From Sarcophilus harrisii (Eukaryota; Chordata; Mammalia; Dasyuromorphia; Dasyuridae): a stretch of DNA of 64,000 bases. Of the stretch, positions 32,715-42,168 are shown one piece after another. The notes under the pieces were generated by a model. That model did no database searches and was not told the origin of the DNA. It was given only the letters and a program-made list of their open reading frames with translations. A program made the translations under genes and the position numbers. Position 1 is the stretch's first letter, and the number at the start of each line of letters is the position of its first letter. The stretch covers positions 72,051,823-72,115,822 of the forward strand of contig NC_045432.1 in assembly GCF_902635505.1 (NCBI RefSeq). Direction: 5' to 3'.

Positions 32715-33225
32715 CCTCCTATCCTGGTTGCCCTCCTCTGGATATGCTCCAGCCGATCAGAGTCCTCCCAGACCTGGGAGAGCCAGAAAAAAAATTCAGT
32801 ATTGCAGCAGGATTCTCATCAGGGCAGAGAAGAGTGAGTCTAGCTAATGTTTCCTTATTTTTTTTTCGCTGAGGAAATTGGGGTTAAGTGACTTGACCAG
32901 GGGCACATAGCTAGGAAGCATTAAGTTTCTGAGATCAAATTTAAAGTCAGATCCTCCTGATTTCAGGGCTGGTGCTCTAAACACTGAGCCACCCAGCTGC
33001 TCCATATTTCCTTATTCTTTTAACACCACCCAAGGCTGCATTCACTTTCTTGGCTGCCATATCACAATACTGACTCATATTGGGCTTGCAGTCTCCTAAG
33101 ACCGCCAGAGTTTTTTCAGATCACGTGCTAAATCAAGCACACACCTCTTCCATCTTGAACTAGGGAAGACAATTTTTGAACCCCAGTGTCAAAGTTTACA
33201 TTTATTCCTAATTCCACACGGTTGC
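32715..33225 (-). mobile_element. CR1/L3 LINE 3' region, antisense, split by a WSINE1-like SINE
   Basis: ggttgccctcctctggatat, atgctccagccgatcagagt, then after the insertion ttcttggctgccatatcaca and tgactcatattgggcttgca, then ttgaaccccagtgtcaaagt. Confidence 0.7.
32860..33006 (-). mobile_element. WSINE1-like SINE nested in CR1/L3
   Basis: The reverse complement has the GAGCAGCTGGGTGGCTC head and a CCCCAATTTCCTCAG end. tttccttatt at 32,850-32,859 and 33,007-33,016 is a perfect 10-bp target-site duplication. Confidence 0.88.
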
Positions 33226-33337
33226 ATTGAATCACATGACATCATGATTGTAAAGTGCTTGGGTAGCTAAAAGTCTTTAAAATGGGATTCTTGGATTCAC
33301 ATCAGAAACCTGAATCTATGCTCCCCCTCTTGGGTTC

Positions 33338-33482
33338 TTCATTTTACAGAGGAAGAAACTGAGGCAAACAGGGTAAAGTGACTTGCCCAGGGTCACACAT
33401 CTAGCGTCTAAGGCAAGATCTGAACTCAGGTTTTCCTGATTCCAAGTCCAGTGCTCCATCCACTGGACCACCTAGCTGTCCC
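33338..33482 (-). mobile_element. CORE-SINE, antisense
   Basis: cattttacagaggaagaaac, tgcccagggtcacacatcta and ggaccacctagctgtcccc, with an intact-looking head. Confidence 0.8.
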
Positions 33483-33536
33483 CAGCTCCCCCAAAAGCAG
33501 ATATTTCTCAGGGGAGAGTGAATGTCTCTCAAATTG

Positions 33537-33550
33537 CCACCAGATGGCAG
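33537..33550 (+). promoter_or_regulatory. CTCF-consensus motif
   Basis: CCACCAGATGGCAG matches every position of the CTCF core CCASYAGRKGGCRS. It lies just outside the SINE ending at 33,482, in non-repeat sequence about 29 kb upstream of TNMD. Occupancy is unknown. Confidence 0.5.
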
Positions 33551-33902
33551 CCTTGTGTAAATTAACTACTCGCCCTCCCACCCTCCACCCCAATTTAATT
33601 TGTGTTGCCAATTAGTGCTGCCTTTGCTTCTTCCCGCCGGCCAATCCAACCCAAACAAGCCCGGTGCTCATAGCGTAGGGAAAAAGCAGCTTCTTCCCAT
33701 GGATCCCTGAAGGGACCAACAGGTGGTCTCAAGTCTGAGACTTTTCCCAGTGCCTGCTGCCATCTTGGGTCTGATCTCTTTCCTGCCAATCCAAGGTGGC
33801 CCTGGGCAGCGGGCTCCCCTCAGGCCATCTGTGAGACTTGCAGCTACTTCTGCAGCTCATCTCTGCCCCCCCCCATTTTTTCCTGCTCACCCTCTGGTCC
33901 AA
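33551..33902. other. Unassigned
   Basis: No element is recognised. It is CpG-poor apart from ccgccggccaatccaaccca near 33,636. Confidence 0.25.
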
Positions 33903-34065
33903 GTGAATGATTTGGGGTCTGGGTTTGAATCTTCACTCTTCCACTTACTGCTTGGGTGGCCTTGGGAGGCCTTTCAAGTGTCTGGGCCTCAGCATGCTCA
34001 CCTGTCAGGTGAAGGGGTTAACTGACGTCAGAGGTCCTTCCCTGCTGCCTGTGAATAACAACATG
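33903..34065 (+). mobile_element. SINE with CR1/L3-type tail
   Basis: gggtttgaatcttcactctt B-box region, ttgggtggccttgggaggcc and tgggcctcagcatgctcacc core, and a tail gaggtccttccctgctg. Confidence 0.65.
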
Positions 34066-34084
34066 GAACAATCACCATCATCTA

Positions 34085-34180
34085 GCGCAGCCCCCCTCGT
34101 TTTACAGATGAAGTGACCCCAAGAGGCCCCCATCCAGTTAGTGGCAGAGTTCCAGCTCCCAAGTCAGTCTCCAGCTTGGC
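34085..34180 (-). mobile_element. MIR-like fragment
   Basis: ctcgttttacagatgaagtg, then catccagttagtggcagagt. From 34,181 to 34,799 nothing is recognised. Confidence 0.55.
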
Positions 34181-34799
34181 TTCTGGGGTCCCAGCACTGA
34201 CTCCAAAGGGAGGCACAGAGGGCCCAGATCAAAAGTTTAGATGTTCAACAAAGAGCGCAAAATCTGAGCAACTCGGAGGCGGAAGAGGCACCAGAAGTCA
34301 CTTCGATGACTCCGATAGGAGCCCCTGTCCGGGACTCAGTCGTGCAGTCCAACTTGGGCCTCTGGGCACTAGTGATGTCCGCTACCCCCAAGGTCACCTA
34401 TAGCACTGGTGCCACCTGGGACAGCTCCTCAGTGGCCTTCCCATGAGCCTTAATCTGCCCTTCTCCTAAATCTAATTCCTCTTTCACCTCAAAAGCCCTT
34501 CCAATAGGTGAAAAGTGCTGTAGCAGCCTCACTTCCCCTACCAAGTTGTCCCATAAAGAGGCCAAGTGGTCCCGAGTCACTCCATGAGCTTGAGTATGGC
34601 CCGATCAAGGCCCCAGTTCTGTCCCTATGAGGTGCAAGCCATAATGGAGTGCCCCAGTCACCTGCCAGCCAAATCCCGGCAACACTGGGTGTAGTTTTCA
34701 TGGGATGCCCTAGATGGTAGCATTGTATCATCACCTCCCTTCTCATTAACTTTACAGCTTGAAATCCAAGTTCCTGGGATGGGCACAGAAAACGCTATG

Positions 34800-34960
34800 G
34801 GATCACGGAAAGAAGGCTGGATCTGGGGCTCAGAAAACCCAGCCACATGACCTCTGTCAGGTCAATTCACTTTTCTACTCGTGTCACATGGGCAGGAGCA
34901 TTTAGCTTTAGATACTCTCTCTAGCTCCTTCCGGCTCTAGATCCACAACCCTGTCTGCTA
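34800..34960 (+). mobile_element. SINE with CR1/L3-type tail
   Basis: catgacctctgtcaggtcaa core and ctctagctccttccggctct tail. Confidence 0.65.
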
Positions 34961-35008
34961 GAAGTTTTATGAGGATAAAAATGGAGAGACTTGGTACAAA
35001 TGGAGAGA

Positions 35009-35262
35009 CTGAGGCAGCTTGGTGGCACCACAACGAGGAGGTCACTGGGCCCGGAATCAAGACCTGAATTCCAATCCAGCCTCGGATACTTAAGCTGTGT
35101 GTCCTTAAGCAGGCCATTTGCCTCAGTTTCCTTATCTATAAAAATAGGGACCTGGCATTTACCTCTGGGGATCACTGAAGGGATCAAATGAGATGGGATC
35201 TGAGCGGTATGCTGCAAGCCTTAAAGCACCGAGTATAAAATAAATGCAAGTTATGATCCGAT
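35009..35262 (+). mobile_element. Long CORE-SINE with L2-type tail
   Basis: gaggcagcttggtggcacca head, tgaattccaatccagcctcg B-box region, tgcctcagtttccttatcta core, ggatcaaatgagatgggatc and aaagcaccgagtataaaata tail. Confidence 0.85.
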
Positions 35263-35307
35263 AATTACACGAGCTCCGTGAAGAATGCAGGGCATTGTTA
35301 ACCGGAC

Positions 35308-35530
35308 TTTCGTTGTTCAGTCACGTCTGCCAGATGACCCCATTTGGGGTTTTCTTGGCAAAGACCCTAGAATGGTTTACCATTTCCTTCTCCAGCTCAT
35401 TTTACAGATGAGCAAACTGAGGCAAACGGGGTGAAGTGACTTGTCTGGGATCACGCAGCTAATAAAGGTCCGAGGCCAGATTTGGCCAGCGGTGCCAGCT
35501 AGCCATCGCTGTGGCCACCTGGCCGCCCAA
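35308..35530 (-). mobile_element. CORE-SINE with RTE/BovB-type tail
   Basis: It starts at its 3' end: ccatttggggttttcttggc, then gtttaccatttccttctcca, as in RTE/BovB 3' ends. It then runs through cattttacagatgagcaaac to a decayed head. Confidence 0.75.
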
Positions 35531-35789
35531 CGCTTTACTTACAGGAGAGGACCTCAAGGGCAAGCGATGAAGCCACTTAGTGGCAGAACCGAGACCAGGC
35601 TGCCAGGCAATCCAAAGCACTGCGAAGCACTTATTAAACACCCCCACTTGATCTCTTCTCAGTCTCTCTTCCTAACCTTCTCATCCAAAGGGAAGCCCCT
35701 TTGTCAGAAGGGATGGTCTTTCTTTCTCCTTGACCTCTGTTTATGTCCCCAGGGCCCAGGAATTGCTTTGCTTTCTGGCTTCTGAGCAG
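35531..35789. other. Unassigned; weak L2 scrap
   Basis: Only short L2/MIR-like phrases (for example gaagcacttattaaacaccc) are visible. Confidence 0.3.
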
Positions 35790-36828
35790 CTTCTCTTCCT
35801 GGATGTTCTCCCATCGGTGGATTTCTGGGACACCGCTCACTCCCGGTTGCCTTCGGACTCCCGACTGCTTCCCGGCCTCCTTTGCTCATTCTTCCCCAGG
35901 TCATGGCCACTACCCCAGGGTGGCTCCTGAGGCTCGGCTCGGGCAGGGCCCTCTTTTTTCTTTTTCTTATCTCACTTGCTGATGTCTTCTGCTCCTATGG
36001 GTTCGATTATGTCTGTGCAGATGATCCATCTGGCCCCAGATAATATTCTGAGCTCCAGCCCCAACTCACCAAGTGCCTGTAGGACCTTTGAATTAGCTGT
36101 CCTCTAGGCATCCCAGACTGCACACACATAAAACAGAATTCATCAGTTTCCTCCTAAATCTCCCCTTCCAAACTTCCCTGTTACTGTCAAGGGCACCACT
36201 AAGCTCACTATCACCCAGGCTGGCCATCTCAGGCCCGACCTCAGCTCCTTAGCTACTCAGAACTGGTCATTTCTACCTTCGCAACACCTCTAGTGTGTGT
36301 CCCCTCCCTCCCCTCCCACTGCCACCACTTCTTTTTGCTGCTCCATGAGTTCCAATGGTTCTCTCTTGCCTCTGGGAGCATCTAAAGTCCTTCCTTTGGC
36401 ATATAAAGCTCTTCAGAACCTACTGGACCGGTCCACTACCACTGTGCTCCCTCCCATGAACTCCGGCCATACAGACTTATTTGTCCTTCCTGCTCCATGA
36501 CACTCCATCTCCCATCTCCAGGTTTTGTACCGACTAAAACACTGTCCATACTCGGATCCAGCTCCCCAAATCCCCGGCTTCTTTCAGGACTTGAACCTGG
36601 CCTTTGGGAGGTGACCTTTCCCATCTCTCCCAGCTGCAGGAGCTTCCCTCTCCCACTAAGGTGACCCCTACATGCAGCTTGTATATGCCGATGTATTTTA
36701 TATCATGTTCCCTATTGGAACGGAAACTTCTCCTTCCCCAATCCCGTTTTTGCTTTTCTTTGTATCCCCAGAGCTCGGCACTGCTCCGCACACACAGTAA
36801 GCACTTAATAGATGCTCGTTGCAAGATC
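35790..36828 (+). mobile_element. L2 RT C-terminal part and 3'UTR
   Basis: The RT-region phrase ttcttcccttaccgctcact-like text is decayed, but tctgtgcagatgatccatct (the Y/C-ADD region of L2 RT), ggcatcccagactgcacaca, ttccaatggttctctcttgc, tttggcatataaagctcttc and a clear terminus ttgtatccccagagctcggc ... gtaagcacttaatagatgct are in L2 order. Confidence 0.8.
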
Positions 36829-36834
36829 AACAGA

Positions 36835-37200
36835 CTGCTTGGTGGCTATGCGGCAGGCGTTGTGCTACGCTCTGGGACCGCGAGGACAAAAGCAGAACGA
36901 TCCCTGCCCTCAGAGAGCTCAGAGTCTGGGAGGAGGAGAGAATGTCCATTACTGGTGTATGTGAGACAGTGGCCAAGTCCTTTGGGAGCGTGGGGAGGTA
37001 CCTGCGGGGGGAAGAATCAGCAAAGGCTTTGAGTGGGAGATGGCCCAAGCTGAGTCTTGAAGGCATGGGATTCTGGGAGGGGGGGAGAGGAAGAAGTATA
37101 TTCTAGGCTCGGACACCGAGGCTGGAAATGAAGCGTGTGGCTGATTTGGAGCATGTGAAGGGGAGGTACAACAGAGAACGAGGAGAGACGGCCCTAGCTC
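36835..37200 (-). mobile_element. L2 3' end, antisense, tail-to-tail with the preceding L2
   Basis: caggcgttgtgctacgctct, cgatccctgccctcagagag, gatggcccaagctgagtctt and ttgaaggcatgggattctgg. Confidence 0.8.
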
Positions 37201-37433
37201 TCAGCAGGAACCTCATGTACTTGAAAAGCATGAGGGGCAGCTGGGAAGCCCAGCAGCAGCTGAAGGGCCCCAGGCCTCTGGCGTTCAGCTTTTTACAGCC
37301 TCCTGGGTTCTAGAGACAGAGAGAACACGAACCAGTGGCTACCACCAAGAGCACCGAGTTACATAATTCCTCATCCTGGGGATACTGAGGCTGTATGGAA
37401 GAAGGGGAGTCATCAACTGGGTAAGTAAAGGAG

Positions 37434-37683
37434 GAATTAGCTAGCATTTATATAGCACAAAAAGGTTTGCAAAAGCACTTTACAAACATTATTTGTTTTC
37501 ATTCTGACAACCACCCTGGGAGGTGGAAGCTATTATCATCTCCATTTCAGAGATGAGGAAACTGAGGGAGGCAGAGGTGAAGAAACTTGCCTGGGATCAT
37601 ATAGATAGTATCCAAGGCGGCATTTGAACACAGATTCTCCTGCCTCCAAGGCCAATATTTTACCCACTGTACTGTCTGCCTGG
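37434..37683 (-). mobile_element. CORE-SINE with L2-type tail, nearly full length
   Basis: gcatttatatagcacaaaaa, gcactttacaaacattattt, catttcagagatgaggaaac, ttgcctgggatcatatagat and acccactgtactgtctgcct. Confidence 0.88.
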
Positions 37684-38124
37684 CTAAGAGGATATGTCTG
37701 GGCCCCTTCTTGGCCAAGTCTAGTATCCCAGATTGGAGGGGACCCCCCCACACACATAGGGGAACACAGAGAATATAATGGGCCTGCCCACCCCTGGAGC
37801 ACCTGCTCCAGTCTTGCTCCTCAAGTTCCCAAGTGTCTCTTGGAAGGGGTTGGTGGAGAGGGCAGAGAGCTGTGAGGGAGCAGGGCTCAATGGGACATCG
37901 CACCTGGAGGCCTGGCTGCAGGTGAAATTTGGGGGGGAAGGGAAAGACACGCAGCGAGAATGGAAAACTCCTTGACTGACCCAATGGTTTTCTAGAAGGC
38001 AAAGAAGTCAGGTGACTAACGATGAGAGCTAGGCAAACATGGGATGGGGCATTGGGAGGTGCCCAGTGCCCCTTTCCTTGGAGAGTCCGTTTGTGAGCCA
38101 CAACGGTGGGAAAGGCCGCCCACT
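37684..38124. other. Unassigned
   Basis: Nothing is recognised. A long minus-strand open frame (282 codons, 37,547-38,395) crosses this stretch and both neighbouring SINEs, which argues that it is chance. Confidence 0.3.
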
Positions 38125-38285
38125 GAAGTTCTGTCTGATTCTGAGATTCTGTGAAACTCTGAGGATGTTGAAGCCCCCCCCCCCCACCAACTGCCCTCAC
38201 TTTACAAATAAGCAAAGGGATCCCCTGACAGGGGGAGGGACTTGTCCAAGCCAGAATGACAAGAGCCCCAGATGCATTACCCTTG
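38125..38285 (-). mobile_element. MIR-like SINE with CR1/L3-type tail
   Basis: tctgattctgagattctgtg is the CR1 terminal octamer-type repeat in reverse-strand context, followed by ctcactttacaaataagcaa and gggacttgtccaagccagaa. A 12-base C run (38,174-38,185) lies between them. Confidence 0.55.
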
Positions 38286-38429
38286 GTGCTGAGATCACTA
38301 CAATAGCCACAAGGCTTTGGCTTCTCAGGCTCTGGCTGAGAGACTAGGGGGGCTCCTCTGCAGGCTTTCCCGACTCCTGACCTCCGTGTCTGCACTGAGA
38401 TGCCGAATGATGATCACGACCTCGAACTG

Positions 38430-39485
38430 GAAGTGTCCCTCAGGCCTCTGCCCTGGGCTACCTTGTCTCGTCTCTCCGTACTATTTCATTCGGTGATCGT
38501 CCCAGCTCCCCCAGATTTTATGACCATCTCCGTGCTGAGGATTCTCAAACTGACCTATCCTACCTCAGCCTCTCTGCCCACCTCCACTCTCTCATTTCCA
38601 GCTGCCTCAAACTAGACTCCAATAGACAACTCAAACTTGCTGTGTTCAAATTCTCTGTCCCCCAAATCTTGCCCCTCCTTCCTCCCTTCTCTAGTACTAG
38701 AAAGGGCTACGCCTTCTTCCCGGTCCCTTAGATTCACGGCCTAGGAGTCATCCTGGACTCCTCACTCTCTCTCAGCCCCCTCCCCAATTCAAGCCACCGC
38801 AAGGTTTGTTGATGTCATCTCTGCCCAAATACACCCCACTTCTCTCCTCTGACACTGCCCCGTCCCAATACAGGCTCTTCTTAACCCACACCTGGACTGT
38901 CGCAACAGCTGCCTCAGCTCTTTCCACATTCAAATCCATCCTCAACTCAGCCACCAAAGGGATTTTCATGTCACCTTCCTGCTCAGTAAACTCCAAAGGG
39001 TCCCTATCGCCTCCAGGATCTCCTATAAAGTCCCCGATCTGTTGTCCAAATCCCTTCAGAACCTGCTCCCCCCTCCACCTTCCCAGATTGCTCAGATCCT
39101 ACACCATGACCAAGCACCCTTTGACCAACTGATATAGACCCCCTTGCTGCCCCTTGAACAAGGCCCTATGTCTCCCGCCTCATGTTTTCTCCAGCTCTCC
39201 CCCCTGCCTAGAGCTCTCTCTGCCTCCCGGCTTCTCAGCTTTCCTTCAAGTTCCAGCTGAAACACTTCTTCTACAAGAAGGTTTTCCCAATTCCTCTTCA
39301 TTTTAACACCTTCCTTCTGAATTATTTCTCATCTGTCCTCTCTGTAGCTTGTTTGTCCACACTGGGCTGCTTGTTCTCTGCCACTGGATTGTTCCTCAAG
39401 GTCAGGGGCTGTCTTTTGCCTTTCTTTGTAGCCTAGTGCTTAGCACGGGGCCTGATACCTAAGAAATGCCTATAAACTGATTGAC
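38430..39485 (+). mobile_element. L2 RT C-terminal part and complete 3'UTR, 1.05 kb
   Basis: tactatttcattcggtgatc, ccgtgctgaggattctcaaa (RT catalytic-loop region of L2), cctaggagtcatcctggact, ggactgtcgcaacagctgcc, aaagggtccctatcgcctcc, ttcaagttccagctgaaaca, ggtcaggggctgtcttttgc. The end at gtgcttagcacggggcctga is intact-looking. Confidence 0.88.
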
Positions 39486-39494
39486 AGGAAGTTG

Positions 39495-40380
39495 ACTCCC
39501 ATCTCTACACATCCCTTCCTAACCACCTTCTGGAATCAGTGGCTCATTATCATTTGCTTTTCAGACATCTCAACTCTGTCTCACAGGCACCTCCAACTCC
39601 ACATGTGTGAAATAGAGCTCATTGTTTTTCCCCAAAGTTCTGCTCCTCTGAACTTCTCTATTACTATCATGAGCACCATTAAATACCCAGTCACCCAGGC
39701 TCACGAGACGGACACCGTTCTTTGACATCCTACTCAATGTGTCCCCCCTCCATGTTCTCATCAGCTTCTTAAACTGTGGGTCACGACCCCATATGGGATG
39801 GTTTAACTGCATGTGGGGGCTACGAAATTATGATTTATTACTAGATTTGTATACCCATTTTACATATGTAAACCAAGGGTCACATCAAAATTTCTTGGAT
39901 GAAAAGGGGTGGCTAGCGGAAAAAGTTTGAGAAGCCTCGGCCTAGACTACAGCAATAACCTTTGGAGTGGTATCCCTGCCTCAAGGCCCTCCTTTAATCC
40001 ATTGTCCACTTAGCCAGCAAGCTGATCTTTCCAGAGTAGGTCTAGTTGTCCCACTCTACTCCGGTATTCAGGGAACTCCAGTAGCTCCTTATTATCTTGA
40101 CGATCAAACATATAAAACGCTTTATTTGACATTTAAAGCTCTTTACGACCTGGCCCCATCCTATCTTTGTAGTCTTCTTACACTTTGCTACCCTCCCTGC
40201 ACTCTACAAAACAGACACTGGTGTACTTTCAATTTGCCCAGTGCTGTCCTTCATCTCTTGGCCCTTTGCCTTTGCACCGGCATCCCCTGTGCCCATCATA
40301 CTCTGTTTCCTTAGACCCCCTGACTTCCTTTAAGATTCGGTTTAAACTCTATATCTGAAAGGGGCTTTTTTCATCGTCCC
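39495..40380 (+). mobile_element. Second L2 3' copy in tandem, split by a hAT remnant
   Basis: acatctcaactctgtctcac, actatcatgagcaccattaa, (hAT 39,768-39,940), tagactacagcaataacctt, gaactccagtagctccttat and tttgcctttgcaccggcatc. It starts within 10 bases of the end of the previous L2, same strand. Confidence 0.82.
39768..39940. mobile_element. hAT-like non-autonomous DNA transposon remnant
   Basis: It opens ttcttaaactgtgggtcacg and closes with aagtttgagaagcctcg, an imperfect inverted pair of the type at hAT (Charlie-like) ends. ggctacgaaattatgattta is internal. About 170 bp, with no transposase. Confidence 0.65.
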
Positions 40381-40394
40381 CCACCCAAGCAAGA

Positions 40395-41075
40395 ATGGCA
40401 CAGTCCTTGCCCTCAAGGAGCTTACATTTTACTAGGGAGAACCAACATGCTCACAACTGAGTTTATACAAAATATATAAGAAATAAATAGAAACCAGTGT
40501 TGGAAGGGGGAAGAGCACTACCCACTGGGGCAGGGACCAGGAAAGACTTCCCGTGGGAGATGTCACTAGCAAACATTCCAGGCAGGAAGGACAGCCTGTG
40601 CAAAGGTCTGAGTAACAGACACACCATTGTGTCTGCAGGACAACTATTTAGTTTGGCTGGCAGGAAGAGAGTGCCGGGGGGATAATGTCAAATCCGTTTG
40701 GAAAGATGAGCTGGAGTCCATCTAGGAGGGGCTTTAAATGCCCGAGAGAGGAGCTTACCCTTTTTCCTAGAAGTATAGAGTTGGTGCAATGGAAAGATCT
40801 GGCTTTGGAGTCAAAGGTTACTGACTCTCCTCCGTCACTTCAGACAAACCAATCCCTATCCCTGAGCTTCAGCATTTTCATGTGTCATTTTACTTTGGGC
40901 ATTAGGCTTGGAGAACCTTCCAGCTCTGCTTTTGGAACAAAAGAGTAACATGATCAGGCCTGTGCTTAAGGTTGGCAGCTTGGTGCAAGATGGATTGGAG
41001 AGGGTAGAAACTGGAGGTGAGGCTACCATGCTGCTCCAGGGTGCAGGCTGTGTAAGTGGGGAGAAGGTAAGGTAT
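40395..41075 (-). mobile_element. L2 3'UTR, antisense, split by a SINE
   Basis: agtccttgccctcaaggagc, tccaggcaggaaggacagcc, gctttaaatgcccgagagag, then after 40,935 agtaacatgatcaggcctgt and gcaagatggattggagaggg. It stands tail-to-tail with the L2 ending at 40,380. Confidence 0.82.
40790..40935 (+). mobile_element. MIR-like SINE with CR1/L3-type tail nested in L2
   Basis: gatctggctttggagtcaaa, cacttcagacaaaccaatcc, and a tail ttggagaaccttccagctct. Confidence 0.6.
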
Positions 41076-41089
41076 AGTTTTAGGATCCC

Positions 41090-41205
41090 ATAACCCCCTC
41101 TTACCACCTGCAGGAATTTGGGCAGGCCATGAAACCTATATTCCTGCACGACTATAAAATGAGATGGGCGGACCAAATGTCCTCTTATGACCTAGATCAG
41201 AAGTC
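41090..41205 (+). mobile_element. SINE fragment with CR1/L3-type tail
   Basis: actataaaatgagatgggcg and gaccaaatgtcctcttatga. Confidence 0.65.
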
Positions 41206-41209
41206 CTTC

Positions 41210-41386
41210 CCATGACGCCAACATCTTTACTGGGAATAGAAGTGGTCTTCCCACGTGTGCAAAAACCATTTGTAGCAGCCCTTTTTGTAATGGCAAGAAA
41301 CTGGAAACTAAGTGGATGCCCATCAGCTGGGGAATGTCTGAATAAATTAAGGCATGTGGAGGTAATGAAATATTATTGTTCTGTAA
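41210..41386 (+). mobile_element. L1 fragment (ORF2 C-terminus only)
   Basis: The translation contains FVAALFVMARNWKLSGCPSA, then the ECLNKLRHVEVMKYYCSVR stretch. It stops abruptly at 41,386, before the L1 3'UTR and without a poly-A. The right side continues as L2, so it is truncated at both ends. Confidence 0.85.
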
Positions 41387-41870
41387 GGAGGTGGCCCTCA
41401 AGCTGAGCCGTGTCGCAGCAGTCCTACCGGGAGAGGAAGGGAAGAACAGAGCTGGAAGGGGTAGGACATAACCCCGCCCATCCTAGTTGTTACTCCAAAT
41501 GATTCAATTCATTGCAGTTCAACCCGCATTGCCTGCTGGGTACACGGCACCGTCCTTGGTGATGGGGATCGTATAATGTCAGAATGGAAATCGTTCCTGT
41601 CCTCAGGAAACTTCCATTCTATCGGGCTTTCCCAATTACTCAATACAAAGCCTATGCAGAGTAGTCTGGGGGAGAGGACACTAGCATCTATAAGAGGCAG
41701 CGCTCAAGCTGAGCTCCGAAGGAAGCCGGAGTCGAAGATTTGGAGGTGGGGAGTGACTTCGGAGCATGGAGGACAGCCTGTGCAAAGGAACCAAGACAGA
41801 TGGAATGTCCTGCCTAAGGAATAGTAAGTTGGCCAGCTTGGCCGGGCGCTCAAGCCCCTCCTAGTTGGCC
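41387..41870 (-). mobile_element. L2 3'UTR, antisense, two overlapping pieces
   Basis: 41,387-41,470 gtggccctcaagctgagccg; 41,505-41,870 cattgcctgctgggtacacg, cgttcctgtcctcaggaaac and gaggacagcctgtgcaaagg. The order restarts, so these are probably two copies. Confidence 0.7.
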
Positions 41871-42021
41871 CGGCCAGCTGCATACCTCAAAGTCGGGACT
41901 TCTGGGGCCCAGGGTGACTATACTGCTGATGTGGAAACCTTACCGAAGACTACGAGCGGGCCTCGCACGGTCCCCTTTTGCACTTCTAGGCTGGACAGGA
42001 ACCCAGTGCTATGGACTAGAT

Positions 42022-42168
42022 GGAATAATAATAATGGCTCACATTTATCTAGTGCTTGCAAATTTGCAAAGCACTCGACGGAATCTCACTAGAGCCTCAC
42101 CACAGACTGAGACGTTTGTGACAGGTAGTTCTTGATCTCATTTTCAGAACGAGGAATGGCTAGAAAGC
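42022..42168 (-). mobile_element. MIR-like SINE with L2-type tail, head missing
   Basis: ggctcacatttatctagtgc, gcaaatttgcaaagcactcg and ctcattttcagaacgaggaa. Confidence 0.75.

Noticed and set aside
35009-35060. tRNA-like heads of SINEs as possible tRNA genes
   Set aside because: Only the A/B-box half is present, no acceptor stem or anticodon arm can be folded, and each is followed by a SINE core and LINE-type tail.
37547-38395. Longest open frame of the window, 282 codons on the minus strand
   Set aside because: It runs through two antisense SINEs and unassigned DNA, has no domain, low-complexity composition typical of chance GC-rich frames, and no splice or promoter context.
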